Both the position numbers and the translations under genes were made by a program. From Pseudomonadota bacterium (GTDB lineage Bacteria; Desulfobacterota; Desulfovibrionia; Desulfovibrionales; Desulfovibrionaceae), in contig JAHIUD010000011.1 in the NCBI GenBank assembly GCA_018817515.1, positions 1 through 43,193 on the forward strand: a stretch of 43,193 nucleotides of DNA, read 5' to 3'. Numbering within the stretch: the first letter of the stretch is position 1; the number at the start of each line of letters is the position of its first letter. Under the pieces are notes generated by a model. It was not told the DNA's origin and searched no databases. It saw only the letters and a program-made list of their open reading frames with translations. This document shows, piece by piece, positions 7,766-16,895 of the stretch.

Positions 7766-7790
7766 CTGTGGAAATTGCAACTGGCCCGCT

Positions 7791-8054
7791 TTACATGCAG
7801 ACGGCCACAAGATTGAACGGGGTATAGTTGTTGTCCGGGTTCTCGGCGTAGCGGCAACCCATGCGCGAGGCGTCGCGTTTGTTGATGATGTCCTCTTCCG
7901 ATCCCTTGTAGTAGTCGCACTCGTTGTTGAAACACACTACTATAACGCCCCAGCCGGTGTCAGGCGGGGCCAGCCAAGCCTCCATGGGCTTTTTGCAGTG
8001 GGGGCAGACGCGGTCTTCAAGCTCGGTGATGATTCCTGCATATTCATGGATCAC
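7791..8054 (-). CDS. Small Cys4 zinc-binding-type protein, unknown function
   Basis: 87 residues. The start is GTG 8054, preceded by AAGGAG at 9 bases. CPHCKKPM near residue 17 and CFNNECDYYKG near residue 41 form a two-knuckle pattern (CX2C, then CX4C) like phage Ogr/zinc-ribbon-type proteins. The rest has no recognised domain; a third conserved-looking segment is GCRYAENPDNNYTPFN near the C-terminus. It is monocistronic, with its own terminator, lying behind DarP on the same strand. A role in binding nucleic acid or protein is possible, but nothing in the sequence decides it. Confidence 0.82.
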   Translation of the reverse strand: MIHEYAGIITELEDRVCPHCKKPMEAWLAPPDTGWGVIVVCFNNECDYYKGSEEDIINKRDASRMGCRYAENPDNNYTPFNLVAVCM

Positions 8055-8131
8055 GGTGGATTGCTCCTTGTTGGTGCTCGGGTGGTCAGACCCGGATTAG
8101 GTAAGTCCTCGACGCGCCGCGTCAAGGGGCG

Positions 8132-8827
8132 TCAGAAGCTGGTCTTGCGCGTGGACTTGCCCTGGGCCAGAGGCTCTGCCGCCTGTTCCTGGTCATGCTC
8201 CTGGTCATGCTCCTGAGCGTGGTCGTCGCCTTCCTGCGCCAGTTCCTCGTCAAAGTCCTGGTCAAAGCCTTGGGCATCGATGCCCAAAGTCGCAGACTCC
8301 GGGACGGCCTGCCGCAGCTCGCGCAGCAGGCGGAACAGCGCGCGGCTGGAGCGCGGGGGCTTGTTCTTTTCCGCTTCGGCGCGGGCGTTGCGCGCAAGCA
8401 TGCGGATCTTGCTGCGCACCTCAACCTGCTCGTCCTCCGGGGCCAGGGCCACGATGGCCTCCAGGCCGGATTCGTCTCCGGCGAGCAGGGCCGCGCGCCA
8501 GGCCTCCACGGCGTGGAACTCGCGAGCCTGGCCGCGGTTGCCGGACTCGATGTCCTCAACGGCCAGGGCCAGGGGGTCGGCGTCGGTTTCGCGCATGAGC
8601 GCGCCGATGAACTGGAGCTGGCGGCGCTTGGCCTCGTGCTTGGCCAGACCCTTGAAGTCCATGATCGCCTCAAAGAGGCGCGGGGGCAGGTTCAGCTTGG
8701 TGAGGGCAGACTCGTGCAGCTCGGCCAGCTTGCCGCCAAGCACCTGCAGGGCGGCGCTGTCGCGCTTTTTCTGGGACCGGCTGGGTGGCCGGGGATCGGT
8801 ATGGTCGTAAGGCTTGGGCTTGCGCAT
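8132..8827 (-). CDS. darP: DarP (YjgA, DUF615) ribosome-associated protein with acidic tail
   Basis: 231 residues; the usual family length is about 170-180. The core from about 15 to 175 shows the family pattern, with SRSQKKRDSAALQVLGGKLAEL at the start, then RRQLQFIGALMRE, and the RALFRLLREL segment. DarP binds 50S precursors and helps late peptidyl-transferase-centre maturation in gamma- and beta-proteobacteria. The extra length is a C-terminal acidic tail (about 185-215) rich in D, E, Q and H, encoded by a 12-base tandem repeat. It is transcribed alone, downstream of the putA terminator. Confidence 0.88.
   Translation of the reverse strand: MRKPKPYDHTDPRPPSRSQKKRDSAALQVLGGKLAELHESALTKLNLPPRLFEAIMDFKGLAKHEAKRRQLQFIGALMRETDADPLALAVEDIESGNRGQAREFHAVEAWRAALLAGDESGLEAIVALAPEDEQVEVRSKIRMLARNARAEAEKNKPPRSSRALFRLLRELRQAVPESATLGIDAQGFDQDFDEELAQEGDDHAQEHDQEHDQEQAAEPLAQGKSTRKTSF
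8189..8212 (-). repeat. 12-base tandem repeat in the darP tail
   Basis: Two exact copies of CTGGTCATGCTC (8189-8200 and 8201-8212) with a degenerate third copy (8213-8224) encode the EHDQ units of the DarP C-terminal tail on the minus strand. The copy number may vary between strains by slippage. Confidence 0.7.
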
Positions 8828-8945
8828 GGGGTCCTCTGGTCGATTGCATTGGGAGACGGAACAGAAAATTCAGCGGTCTGTGTCGTCCGCATGGACGCTG
8901 GCTATTGTCCCTGGTTTGACCGGTGATGGCAAGGGCGGAAATGAA

Positions 8946-8972
8946 AGGGCCGGGAGCGGTTGCCCCCGGCCC
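8946..8972 (-). terminator. Terminator of the lrp-putA operon
   Basis: Minus-strand stem GGGCCGGG/CCCGGCCC (8947-8954 with 8965-8972), with a 10-base loop and followed by TTTCATTT, lies 24 bases after the putA stop. The T-tract is interrupted, but stem and position fit. Confidence 0.75.
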
Positions 8973-8996
8973 AATTCGTAGTGGATTGCTGGGGCG

Positions 8997-11900
8997 TTAA
9001 GCCACCCAGTCGTCGTCGGCCTCTACCGGCGCAAAGCCCCGGCGGATGGTGTTCTCGGAGACAAGGCGCGGGTCCATGAACTGCAACAGGTAATCCGGGC
9101 CGCCGCTTTTCGAGCCCACGCCGGACATGTTGAACCCGCCGAAGGCGTGGCGCTCGACCATGGCGCCCGTGCTGCCCTTGTTCAGGTACAGGTTGCCCAC
9201 GCGGAACTCGCGGCGGGCCTTTTCCAGGTGCTTGGGGCTGCGGGAATACACCGCGCCGGTGAGCGCGAAGCGGGTGGAGCAGGCGATGTCCAGGGCCTCG
9301 TCAAAGGTTTTGGCGCGCATGACGGCCAGCACGGGTCCGAAGACCTCCTCCTGGGCGATGCGCATGTCCTTGGTGATGCCTTCCACGATGGTCAGCGGGG
9401 CGTAGCAGCCGCCCTGACCGCCTTGCGGCACATCCGTGCGCTGCACCAGCACCTTGCCCTCCTGGCAGGCCAGGTCCGCGTACTTCAGCACATTGGCCTG
9501 GGCGGCCTTGTCCACCACCGGGCCCATGTAGTTGGCCGGATCCTCGGAGGGGCCGATCTTGATGCAGCTGGCGGCCTCGGCCAGGCGGTGGGTGAAGCGT
9601 TCGTAAATGGGGTCGAGCACGATGACGCGCGAGCAGGCCGAGCACTTCTGCCCCTGGAAGCCGAAGGCCGAGTACAGGACGCCCAGCACGGCCTCGTCGA
9701 GGTCGGCGTCGTCGTCGATGATGATGGCGTTCTTGCCGCCCATCTCGGCGATGACCTTCTTGCACTGGACCTGGCCGATTTGTACGCGGGCGGCCTTCTC
9801 CTGGATGCGCAGGCCAACTTCCATGGATCCGGTGAAGGCGATGACCGCCACGTCCGGGTGCTCCACCAGGGCGTCGCCCATGACCGAGCCCTTGCCCGGC
9901 AGGAAGTTGAACACGCCGTCGGGCAGGCCCGCCTCCTTGAAGATGCGCGCCAGGCCAAAGCCGATGACCGAGGACAGGCCGGACGGTTTGTAGACCACCG
10001 AGTTGCCGCAGACGATGGCGGCGGCGGCCATGCCCGCGCTGATGGCCAGCGGAAAGTTCCACGGTCCGATGACCGCGGTGACGCCCTTGCCCTGGTAGAA
10101 GTACTGGTTCATCTCGCCGGGGGCGTTGCCCATGCGCCTCGGCGCGCCCAGGCGCAGCATCTCGCGGCCGTAGTACTCCAGGAAGTCGATGGCCTCGGCC
10201 ACGTCAGCGTGGGCCTGATCCCACTGTTTGCCGACCTCAAGCACCTGCAGGGCCGAGAGGGTGTTGATGTCGCGGCGCATGAGGTCCGCCGCCTTGAACA
10301 GCACCTTGGCGCGCTCGGGCGGGGCCACGTCGCGCCAGGTCAGGTAAGCCTTCTTGGCCACGGCCAGGGCTTCCTGGGTCTCCTTGAGACCGGCCTGGCA
10401 GACCTTGCCCACGATCTCGGCGGGGTTGGCCGGATTGTAGGAGTCCAGCGTCTCGCCGGTCTGCACCTCCTTGCCGCCGATGACGAGCGGATAGGTCCTG
10501 CCGAAGTCCTTGCGGACCTCGGCCAGGGCCAGGAGCATGGCCGCGCGGGCGGCCGGGATGGTGAAGTCCACGTTGGGGAGGTTCACGAAGGGCGGGATCT
10601 GTCCGGCGCGTTCCGGGGCCGGGGCCGCGTCCTTGCGGACCGCGAGCTCGCGCTGGACGGTTTTCTCGGGGTTCTCCAGCAGGCGCTCCATTTCCGCGCC
10701 CTCGGCGAAGCTCTGGCGCAGGAAGCTCTCGTTGGCGGTGTTCTCAAGCAAGCGGCGCACCAGGTAGGCCATGCCCGGGATGAGGTCGCCGTAGGGACAG
10801 TAAAGACGCACGCGGCGGGCCACGTTGCGCAGTCCCTTGCGCACGGGCTCGGCCATGCCGTAGAGCACCTGGAACTCCAGGCGGCTCTCTGGCACGTTGA
10901 GGGCGCTGGCCAGCTCCTGAATGGCGGAGATGGTGCGGATGTTGTGCGAGGCGCAGGCGAAATGGCAGATGTCGTGGTTGGTCAGGATCATCTTGGCGAT
11001 GCGCTCATAGGCCATGTCGCTCTCGGCCTTGATGGTGTAGACCGGGACTTCCCAGCCGTTCTGCTTGGCCAGTACGGTCTCGGAGTCCCAGTAGGCGCCC
11101 TTGACCAGGCGGATGGAGATGGGCAGGGCCTCGCGCCTGGCCCAGGAGAGCATCTCGGCCACGTCGGCGTCGGTGGACTTGAGATAGCACTGGAACACGA
11201 TGCCCAGGTGCGGATAGTCGCGGTGCTCCGGGGCGCTGCGCAGGCGCTTGAACAGCTCGATGGTGATTTCCTTGTACTTGAGCTGCTCCATGTCGATGCA
11301 CAGGAAGCCGCCCATCTCCTTGACCTTGCGGTAGATGGGCTCCACGCGGCGGTAGATGCCCTCCACCGAGCCGGCCACATCCACGGCCTTGGCCTGGGAA
11401 TAGAAGGCCGAGGGCTTCACTGCCACGTTGACCTTGGGCGCGTGGCCCCAGTCGAGCTCGCCGCCACCATCCAGGCCTTCCCATTTCTTGAACTCGCCCT
11501 GGATGGCGGCGAGCACTTCCATGTAGCCCTGCTGGTAGGCGTTGGATTCCTTCTCGTTCACCGTGGCCTCGCCCAGGAGGTCGATGACGAAGGCAAAGCC
11601 GTCCTTGCGCAACTGGCGGATGCCCTTGACGGCTTCGGAGGCCTTTTCGCCGATGATGAACTGGCGCGCCATGGATTCGATGTTCGCGCGGATGGCCTTG
11701 TTCAGCACCATGGCCACCAGGCCGCCGCCAAACCCGGTCTTGCCGGCGCCCCATTTGAGCACGTCGGGGATGTTGGCGTCCTTGTCGCCGAAGTACTCCT
11801 CGATGTGGCGCGACAGGGATTCCGAGGTGTTGAGGTAGGGCAGGACGTCCACAAAGCGGAACATCTGGACCTTGAAGTCCTCGTTCCTCATGGCCCAGTC

Positions 11901-12023
11901 CATGACCTTGCCGGTCCACCAGCCCTTGTTGAAGATGGACGGGGCCTCGCCCGCTATGCTCTGGAAAAACTGCTTGCCCCGCTGGACGATCTTTTCGTCC
12001 AGGGCCGTGATCTCAATGCTCAT
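8997..12023 (-). CDS. putA: Bifunctional proline dehydrogenase / glutamate-semialdehyde dehydrogenase PutA (type B)
   Basis: 1008 residues, the length of type-B PutA, which lacks the N-terminal ribbon-helix-helix DNA-binding domain of E. coli PutA. The flavin-dependent proline dehydrogenase barrel occupies about 90-470 (for example LCIDMEQLKYK, the SIRLVKGAYWDSE strand, and EFQVLYGM). The NAD-dependent dehydrogenase occupies about 510-1000, with AEMGGKNA and catalytic cysteine C794 in FQGQKCSAC. The enzyme converts proline to glutamate in two steps with channelling. It is the second gene of an operon with an Lrp-type regulator; its ATG overlaps that gene's TGA (ATGA). Since this PutA cannot repress itself, control presumably passes to the Lrp protein. 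Confidence 0.97.
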   Translation of the reverse strand: MSIEITALDEKIVQRGKQFFQSIAGEAPSIFNKGWWTGKVMDWAMRNEDFKVQMFRFVDVLPYLNTSESLSRHIEEYFGDKDANIPDVLKWGAGKTGFGGGLVAMVLNKAIRANIESMARQFIIGEKASEAVKGIRQLRKDGFAFVIDLLGEATVNEKESNAYQQGYMEVLAAIQGEFKKWEGLDGGGELDWGHAPKVNVAVKPSAFYSQAKAVDVAGSVEGIYRRVEPIYRKVKEMGGFLCIDMEQLKYKEITIELFKRLRSAPEHRDYPHLGIVFQCYLKSTDADVAEMLSWARREALPISIRLVKGAYWDSETVLAKQNGWEVPVYTIKAESDMAYERIAKMILTNHDICHFACASHNIRTISAIQELASALNVPESRLEFQVLYGMAEPVRKGLRNVARRVRLYCPYGDLIPGMAYLVRRLLENTANESFLRQSFAEGAEMERLLENPEKTVQRELAVRKDAAPAPERAGQIPPFVNLPNVDFTIPAARAAMLLALAEVRKDFGRTYPLVIGGKEVQTGETLDSYNPANPAEIVGKVCQAGLKETQEALAVAKKAYLTWRDVAPPERAKVLFKAADLMRRDINTLSALQVLEVGKQWDQAHADVAEAIDFLEYYGREMLRLGAPRRMGNAPGEMNQYFYQGKGVTAVIGPWNFPLAISAGMAAAAIVCGNSVVYKPSGLSSVIGFGLARIFKEAGLPDGVFNFLPGKGSVMGDALVEHPDVAVIAFTGSMEVGLRIQEKAARVQIGQVQCKKVIAEMGGKNAIIIDDDADLDEAVLGVLYSAFGFQGQKCSACSRVIVLDPIYERFTHRLAEAASCIKIGPSEDPANYMGPVVDKAAQANVLKYADLACQEGKVLVQRTDVPQGGQGGCYAPLTIVEGITKDMRIAQEEVFGPVLAVMRAKTFDEALDIACSTRFALTGAVYSRSPKHLEKARREFRVGNLYLNKGSTGAMVERHAFGGFNMSGVGSKSGGPDYLLQFMDPRLVSENTIRRGFAPVEADDDWVA

Positions 12024-12517
12024 TCTTCGGCTCCTTGCGCGTTTTGGGTCGAGGTGTCTTTGTCGGCGATCTCAAGCGGCAACACTCGGGTTTCCTTGAG
12101 GGTGGTCAGGACCACGGTGGTGCGCGTGTCGCGGACGCCAGGGATGGCGCCGAACTGTTGCAGGATGTTTTGCAGATGCTCGGTGTCGCGGGCGCGGACC
12201 TTGGCCAGGTAGGAGTCCTGGCCTGCGGTGTAGTGGACTTCCAGCACGCCGGGCACGCGTCCCAGCGCCTTGCCGGTGTCCGTCGCGCCCACGCCTTCCT
12301 CGGCCCGCACAAAGGTGAAGGCGGTGAGGGTGAAGCCCACGTCCTTGGGCCGCAGAACGGCCTCAAAGCCCTTGATGATGCCGTTTCGCTCCAGTTTGCG
12401 CATGCGTTCCAGCACGGCGGAGGGCGCCATGCCCACCTGGCGTGCGATTTCGGCATTTGAGGTACGACCGTTGTCCTGAACTATCGTCAATATTTTTTTA
12501 TCGACCTTGTCAATCAT
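12020..12517 (-). CDS. Lrp/AsnC-family regulator of putA
   Basis: 165 residues with an N-terminal winged helix (about 1-60, DNGRTSNAEIARQVGMAPSAVLERMRKLE) and a C-terminal RAM effector domain (about 68-145). GGAGG precedes the ATG by 5 bases. The gene overlaps putA by four bases, so translation is coupled. In other proteobacteria a dedicated Lrp-type protein (PutR) activates putA when proline is present; the same role is inferred here from the operon. The C-terminal 15 residues are a low-complexity tail. Confidence 0.92.
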   Translation of the reverse strand: MIDKVDKKILTIVQDNGRTSNAEIARQVGMAPSAVLERMRKLERNGIIKGFEAVLRPKDVGFTLTAFTFVRAEEGVGATDTGKALGRVPGVLEVHYTAGQDSYLAKVRARDTEHLQNILQQFGAIPGVRDTRTTVVLTTLKETRVLPLEIADKDTSTQNAQGAEE

Positions 12518-12539
12518 TCTGTCCTCCGGCGTTCAGCCG

Positions 12540-12568
12540 AATAAAGTTCGTTTTGAGCAAAATGTCAA
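12540..12568 (-). promoter_or_regulatory. Sigma-70-type promoter of lrp-putA
   Basis: On the minus strand a perfect TTGACA (12563-12568) is followed after 17 bases by TTTATT (12540-12545). Transcription would start about 15 bases before the lrp start codon, just upstream of its GGAGG. The -10 box is weak, as expected for an activator-dependent promoter. Confidence 0.5.
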
Positions 12569-12641
12569 GAGCGCTGTGGAGGGATTGTTGCGTATTCCCA
12601 TGCTTTTGCTAAACGTACATAAATCCAGTTGGAGAAAACCT

Positions 12642-14858
12642 ATGCGCCGTTTTGTCGCCCTCATTTCCCTGGCCTGTCTGCTCTTGACCTTGGCGCCGTC
12701 AGCCCTGGCCGCACAGCCGCAGCAGAAACGGGTGGCACTGGTCATCGGCAATGGGGCCTACAAGACCGCGCCTTTGAAGAACCCAGTCAACGACGCCAAG
12801 GACATGGCTGCAGCCCTGAAAGTTCTTGGCTTTGAAGTGACCCTGCTGACCGACGCTGGCCAGCAGCAGATGGACGCCGCAGTACGTGAGTTCGGGCTCA
12901 CGTTGCGCCAGGGCGGGGCCGGGCTCTTCTACTACGCCGGGCATGGTCTCCAGGTGGGCGGGGAGAACTATCTCGTGCCGGTCAGCGCCAACATCCAGAC
13001 TGAGAGCGACGTGCGTTATACCTGCCTGCCTGCCGGAATGGTGCTGGGCAAGATGGAGGACGCGCGCAATGATCTGAATATCATTATCCTTGACGCCTGC
13101 CGCAACAATCCCTTCGCCCGCAGCTTCCGCAGCGCGGAGCAGGGCCTGGCCAAGATGGACGCGCCTACGGGCTCGCTCATCTCCTACGCCACAGCCCCGG
13201 GCTCCGTGGCCTCCGATGGCCAAGGCAAAAATGGGCTGTTCACCCAGCACCTGCTGAAGAATATGGCCACTCCGGGTCTGCCCATCACCGAGGTGTTCAT
13301 GCGTGTGCGCCAGAGCGTGGTGGCGGAGACCAAGCGCAAGCAGGTACCCTGGGAGGCCTCCAGCCTCATCGGGCAGTTTTACTTTTCCGGCTCGGCGGCG
13401 GACCAGCCGCCAGCACCGGCCATTGTCCCTGCCGCCCCGGCCAAGGCCATAGACCTCAAGGCCGAGAAGAAACGCGTGGCCGAGGAGACGGCTAAGCTCA
13501 AGCGAGAGCAGCAGGAGTTGGAGCAGTTCCAGGCCTTGCAGGCGGAACGGGATCGTCTCGAGGGGGAACGCCAGAAGCTGGAGCAGGCCAAGTTGTTGGC
13601 GCTGGCGCATAACCCGAAGCAGCCGATGCCCACAGCATCGTCGGTAGCTGCACAGGCCGGAGTAAGTGCCGTGGATGTGCAGCACGCCTTGGCTGGACGC
13701 TACGCCCTGGCCTGGCGGGACGAGGGCCCCAGCCCGATCGTCATCGACTTCGCCGTGCGCGGCGGCGAGCTGACCGCCACCACCAGCGGCAGTTCCGGCG
13801 CGACCAGGGCTGTCAGCATCACCGGGCTCACGCTCAAGAAGAACCGCCTTACCTTTCGCTTCAATTACAAGCGCGGAGCCTTCGGGCTCGGCGGCACGGC
13901 CTCGGACACTTACACCTGCGACCTCTCCGGCGACCTGGATGTCATTCCGGCGATTTACTCCTCGGACGGGGGCAGCGGCAAGGCCCGGCTGATCCGGCAG
14001 GGTGCTGCGCAGCCGCTTGTCGCTGCCAATACCAACGGTTATGCCGCCCAGTTTGCCGCCCTTGCCCGGGCCGGTTTGCCGGACGCGAGAGCCTCTTTCG
14101 AGCAGGCCGTTCAGGCGCACCCCGATGACGCTGACGCAAGAGCCGGTCTGGCCATTGCGCTTGTTTTCTCAGGTCGCGAGGCTGACGCGAAGTATCAGGT
14201 GCAGCGTCTGAACGAGTCGAGTGTGCAGACTGCGGGTGTGCGCCTGGCCAAGGGGCTTATGCTTGGGCTGGAGGGCAACGCGGACGCAAACTATCAGTTC
14301 AATCGGGCGCAGGAGGAGGGCGCGGACCGGGCGCTGGTGCTTTTGTGCCAGGCTGCGGCGGCAGCTGCGAGGAAGGAGCATGAAAAGGGGCAGAAGCTCA
14401 TGGCCGACTATGGCGCGTTTGTCCCCGAGGCAGAGCGCGGGGAGTATGCTGCGGCGCTGGGAAAACGTCTGGATGTGCTGGGCGTTCTGGAGGGCACGTT
14501 CACTTGGGTCGCGAATCAGGGCTCATTTTTTACAGGTATCGACATGAAGCTGGTGTTTACCCGCCAAGGTGGCACCCTGGTGGGCGGCGGCAGCGGCACA
14601 ATCGGAAGCGTCTCGGCAAAGGCTAAGGTCTCTGATGTTCAGTTCTCAGGCAATAAGGCCATATTGTATTTAGAGATTGACCAACCGGTTGGCCCCAATT
14701 ACTTCTACCGGATAACATTAGATATTTCCGGCAGTAAGGATATCATCCCGGTGGATCTTCTAGAATCAGCACAATCAAAACAGAAGATCATGCCTGGCAA
14801 GACGTTTGTCGAACCCAGAAGTTCGTCGTTCGTCCGTATCCCCACGGGTCAACAGTAG
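12642..14858 (+). CDS. Secreted caspase-like (peptidase C14) protein
   Basis: 738 residues from ATG 12642 (GGAG 7 bases upstream; the frame extends further up without a ribosome site). A signal peptide covers 1-24. The caspase-like p20 domain spans about 28-265: the catalytic dyad is His101 in YYAGHG and Cys153 in LDACRNNPF. A proline/alanine linker leads to a coiled coil (about 310-360, KRVAEETAKLKREQQELEQFQ). A beta-rich module follows at about 375-465, then a helical TPR-like repeat region (about 480-620) and a C-terminal beta domain. Such periplasmic caspase homologues are widespread in proteobacteria; substrates are mostly unknown. The gene ends 56 bases before the Mla operon and may be co-transcribed with it. 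Confidence 0.9.
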   Translation: MRRFVALISLACLLLTLAPSALAAQPQQKRVALVIGNGAYKTAPLKNPVNDAKDMAAALKVLGFEVTLLTDAGQQQMDAAVREFGLTLRQGGAGLFYYAGHGLQVGGENYLVPVSANIQTESDVRYTCLPAGMVLGKMEDARNDLNIIILDACRNNPFARSFRSAEQGLAKMDAPTGSLISYATAPGSVASDGQGKNGLFTQHLLKNMATPGLPITEVFMRVRQSVVAETKRKQVPWEASSLIGQFYFSGSAADQPPAPAIVPAAPAKAIDLKAEKKRVAEETAKLKREQQELEQFQALQAERDRLEGERQKLEQAKLLALAHNPKQPMPTASSVAAQAGVSAVDVQHALAGRYALAWRDEGPSPIVIDFAVRGGELTATTSGSSGATRAVSITGLTLKKNRLTFRFNYKRGAFGLGGTASDTYTCDLSGDLDVIPAIYSSDGGSGKARLIRQGAAQPLVAANTNGYAAQFAALARAGLPDARASFEQAVQAHPDDADARAGLAIALVFSGREADAKYQVQRLNESSVQTAGVRLAKGLMLGLEGNADANYQFNRAQEEGADRALVLLCQAAAAAARKEHEKGQKLMADYGAFVPEAERGEYAAALGKRLDVLGVLEGTFTWVANQGSFFTGIDMKLVFTRQGGTLVGGGSGTIGSVSAKAKVSDVQFSGNKAILYLEIDQPVGPNYFYRITLDISGSKDIIPVDLLESAQSKQKIMPGKTFVEPRSSSFVRIPTGQQ

Positions 14859-14914
14859 GTGGCGGTTCTCCCCCCTTTGCCTTTCGCAGCCATTTGCGCT
14901 AGCCAGTTGGCATA

Positions 14915-16057
14915 ATGCGGCAAGCCCCCAAAATCGACGCCCTGCCGGAGGGCCTGACTGTCGGCGACGCCCCCGGTGTGCTGAACCTCGGCTTTTCCGG
15001 CGACCTGAACAGCGCCACCGTGGCCCGGCTCTGGGCTCCGGCCCTGCAGCTGGCGCGAGGGCGCGAGGGCGGCAGCCTGCGCCTGGAGCTGTCCCAGGCT
15101 GGGTACATCGACGGGGCTGGGCTGGCCCTCCTGGTGAAGCTGCGCGCAGAGGCCGAGGCCCGTGGCGCAAATGTGGAGCTCGTGGGCCTGTCCGAGAGCC
15201 ACGCGCACCTGCTGGATCTGGCCGGAGATGCCGAGCGCGGGGCTGCCCAGAAGCCCAAGGATCGCCGGGGCCTCAAGGCTTTGGTCGCGGGCGGCGTGGG
15301 CCACGTGGTGGCCGACATGGTCGGCGTGGTGTCCTTTGTGGGCGAGTGTTCGCTGGTCGTCTGGGAGTCGCTGCGCCATCCCGAACGCGTGCGCTGGAAG
15401 GATGTGCTCCTGGCGTCCATGGCCGTTGGCGTGGAGTCCATGCCCATCCTGCTGCTTGTGGGCTTCCTCATGGGGCTCATCATGAGCTTCCAGTCGGTGA
15501 TCACCTTGCAGCGCTTCGGCGGCGAGATCTTTGTGCCGAACATGCTGGGCCTGGTCATGTTCCGCGAGATGGGCCCGCTGACCACGGCCATCCTGCTGGC
15601 CGCGCGTTCCGGCTCGGCCTTCGCGGCGGAGATCGGCACCATGCGCGTCAACGAGGAGCTGGACGCCATGACCACCATGGGCATCAGCCCGGTGCGCTTC
15701 CTTGTGGGGCCGCGCATCCTGGCCTCGCTCGCCATGGTGCCGTTCATGACGCTGTTCTTCAATTTCGCCAGCCTCGTCGGCGGCGCGCTGGTCATGCTCT
15801 CCATCGGCTTTCCGCTGGTGACCTTCACCTCGCGCGTGTTCGCCAACGTCACGGCCAACGATCTCATCGGCGCCTTTGTGAAGATCATCGTGTTCAGCCT
15901 GCTGGTGTCCGGGGTGAGCTGCCTGCGCGGGCTGCATACCGGCGGCGGGGCGAGCGCCGTGGGCCGCAGCACCACCAGCGCCGTGGTCAGCGGGCTCATC
16001 CTCATCACCCTGGCCGACGGGCTCTTTGCCGTGCTGTTCTATTACCTGAAGATTTGA
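14915..16057 (+). CDS. mlaE: STAS-MlaE fusion: ABC lipid-transport permease
   Basis: 380 residues. The N-terminal 110 residues form a STAS domain (GYIDGAGLALLVKL near 65) corresponding to the separate MlaB of E. coli. From about 130 comes the MlaE permease with five to six helices and the family segments FREMGPLTTAILLAARSG and MRVNEELDAMTTMG. It forms the inner-membrane core of an Mla-type complex that moves phospholipids between inner and outer membranes. ATG 14915 is the first start after an in-frame TAG at 14900; its Shine-Dalgarno is weak. First gene of mlaE-mlaF-mlaD-lipoprotein. Confidence 0.95.
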   Translation: MRQAPKIDALPEGLTVGDAPGVLNLGFSGDLNSATVARLWAPALQLARGREGGSLRLELSQAGYIDGAGLALLVKLRAEAEARGANVELVGLSESHAHLLDLAGDAERGAAQKPKDRRGLKALVAGGVGHVVADMVGVVSFVGECSLVVWESLRHPERVRWKDVLLASMAVGVESMPILLLVGFLMGLIMSFQSVITLQRFGGEIFVPNMLGLVMFREMGPLTTAILLAARSGSAFAAEIGTMRVNEELDAMTTMGISPVRFLVGPRILASLAMVPFMTLFFNFASLVGGALVMLSIGFPLVTFTSRVFANVTANDLIGAFVKIIVFSLLVSGVSCLRGLHTGGGASAVGRSTTSAVVSGLILITLADGLFAVLFYYLKI

Positions 16058-16070
16058 TAGGACTGATGCT

Positions 16071-16895
16071 GTGGATACCGACATGAACGGCGACGACATC
16101 ATCATAACCGTGCGCGACCTGTCCTGCGGCTACGGCGCGGATGTCGTCCTGCGCGACGTCTCCTTTGACGTGCGCCGTGGCGAGGTCTTTGTGGTCATCG
16201 GGCGCTCGGGTTGCGGCAAGAGCACGCTGCTCAAGCACATGATCGGCCTGCTTGCGCCCTTAAGTGGCAGCATCGTCTTGAACGGGCATGATATCGTCAC
16301 GGCCAAGGGCCTGGAGCGTCTGGAGATATTGAAAGGCATCGGCATCATGTACCAGGGCGGCGCGCTTTTCGGCTCCATGTCCATCCTGCGCAACGTGGGC
16401 CTGCCGCTGGAGGAGTACACCGCCCTGCCGCAGGAGGCCGTGGACGCCATCGCCCGGGTCAAACTTTCCCTGGTGGGGCTGGAGCGCTTCGGCCACTTCA
16501 TGCCCACGGAGCTCTCCGGCGGCATGGTCAAGCGCGCGGCCATCGCCCGGGCCATGGCCCTTGATCCGCCCATCCTGTTCATGGACGAGCCCTCCGCGGG
16601 CCTGGACCCCGTGACCTCCGCCGGGTTGGACGGGCTCATCCGCAGCCTGGCCGAGACCCTGGGCATCACCTTTGTCATCGTCTCCCATGAGGTGCCGAGC
16701 ATCCTGTCCATCGCCGACCGGGTCATCCTCCTGGACGACGGGGTCAAGGGCATCGCCGCCGAGGGCGACCCGCGCGAGCTGAACGCCACAAGCGACGTCC
16801 CTGAGGCGCGCCGCTTCTTCGACCGCGAGGTGGCGCCACGCGGCGCGCACCTTCCCACAGCCAAGCCCTTTACCCAGGAGGAAGCCCGGCCATGA
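16071..16895 (+). CDS. mlaF: ABC lipid-transport ATPase MlaF
   Basis: 274 residues from GTG 16071, which has AGGA 7 bases upstream; the ATG at 16083 lacks a site. Walker A GRSGCGKST lies near 43, signature LSGGMVKR near 145, Walker B ILFMDEPSAGLDP near 167, and the switch histidine in VSHE near 204. It hydrolyses ATP on the cytoplasmic side of the MlaE permease. It starts 13 bases after mlaE stops and overlaps mlaD by four bases. Confidence 0.95.
   Translation: MDTDMNGDDIIITVRDLSCGYGADVVLRDVSFDVRRGEVFVVIGRSGCGKSTLLKHMIGLLAPLSGSIVLNGHDIVTAKGLERLEILKGIGIMYQGGALFGSMSILRNVGLPLEEYTALPQEAVDAIARVKLSLVGLERFGHFMPTELSGGMVKRAAIARAMALDPPILFMDEPSAGLDPVTSAGLDGLIRSLAETLGITFVIVSHEVPSILSIADRVILLDDGVKGIAAEGDPRELNATSDVPEARRFFDREVAPRGAHLPTAKPFTQEEARP

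Noticed and set aside
9147-12212. A 1021-codon open frame on the plus strand opposite putA
   Set aside because: It mirrors the reverse strand of putA and has no domain or ribosome site; its His/Ala/Gly-rich composition is the usual shadow of GC-rich codons.
12699-14120. A 473-codon minus-strand frame opposite the caspase-like gene
   Set aside because: Shadow frame; the plus-strand protein has a signal peptide and the catalytic dyad.
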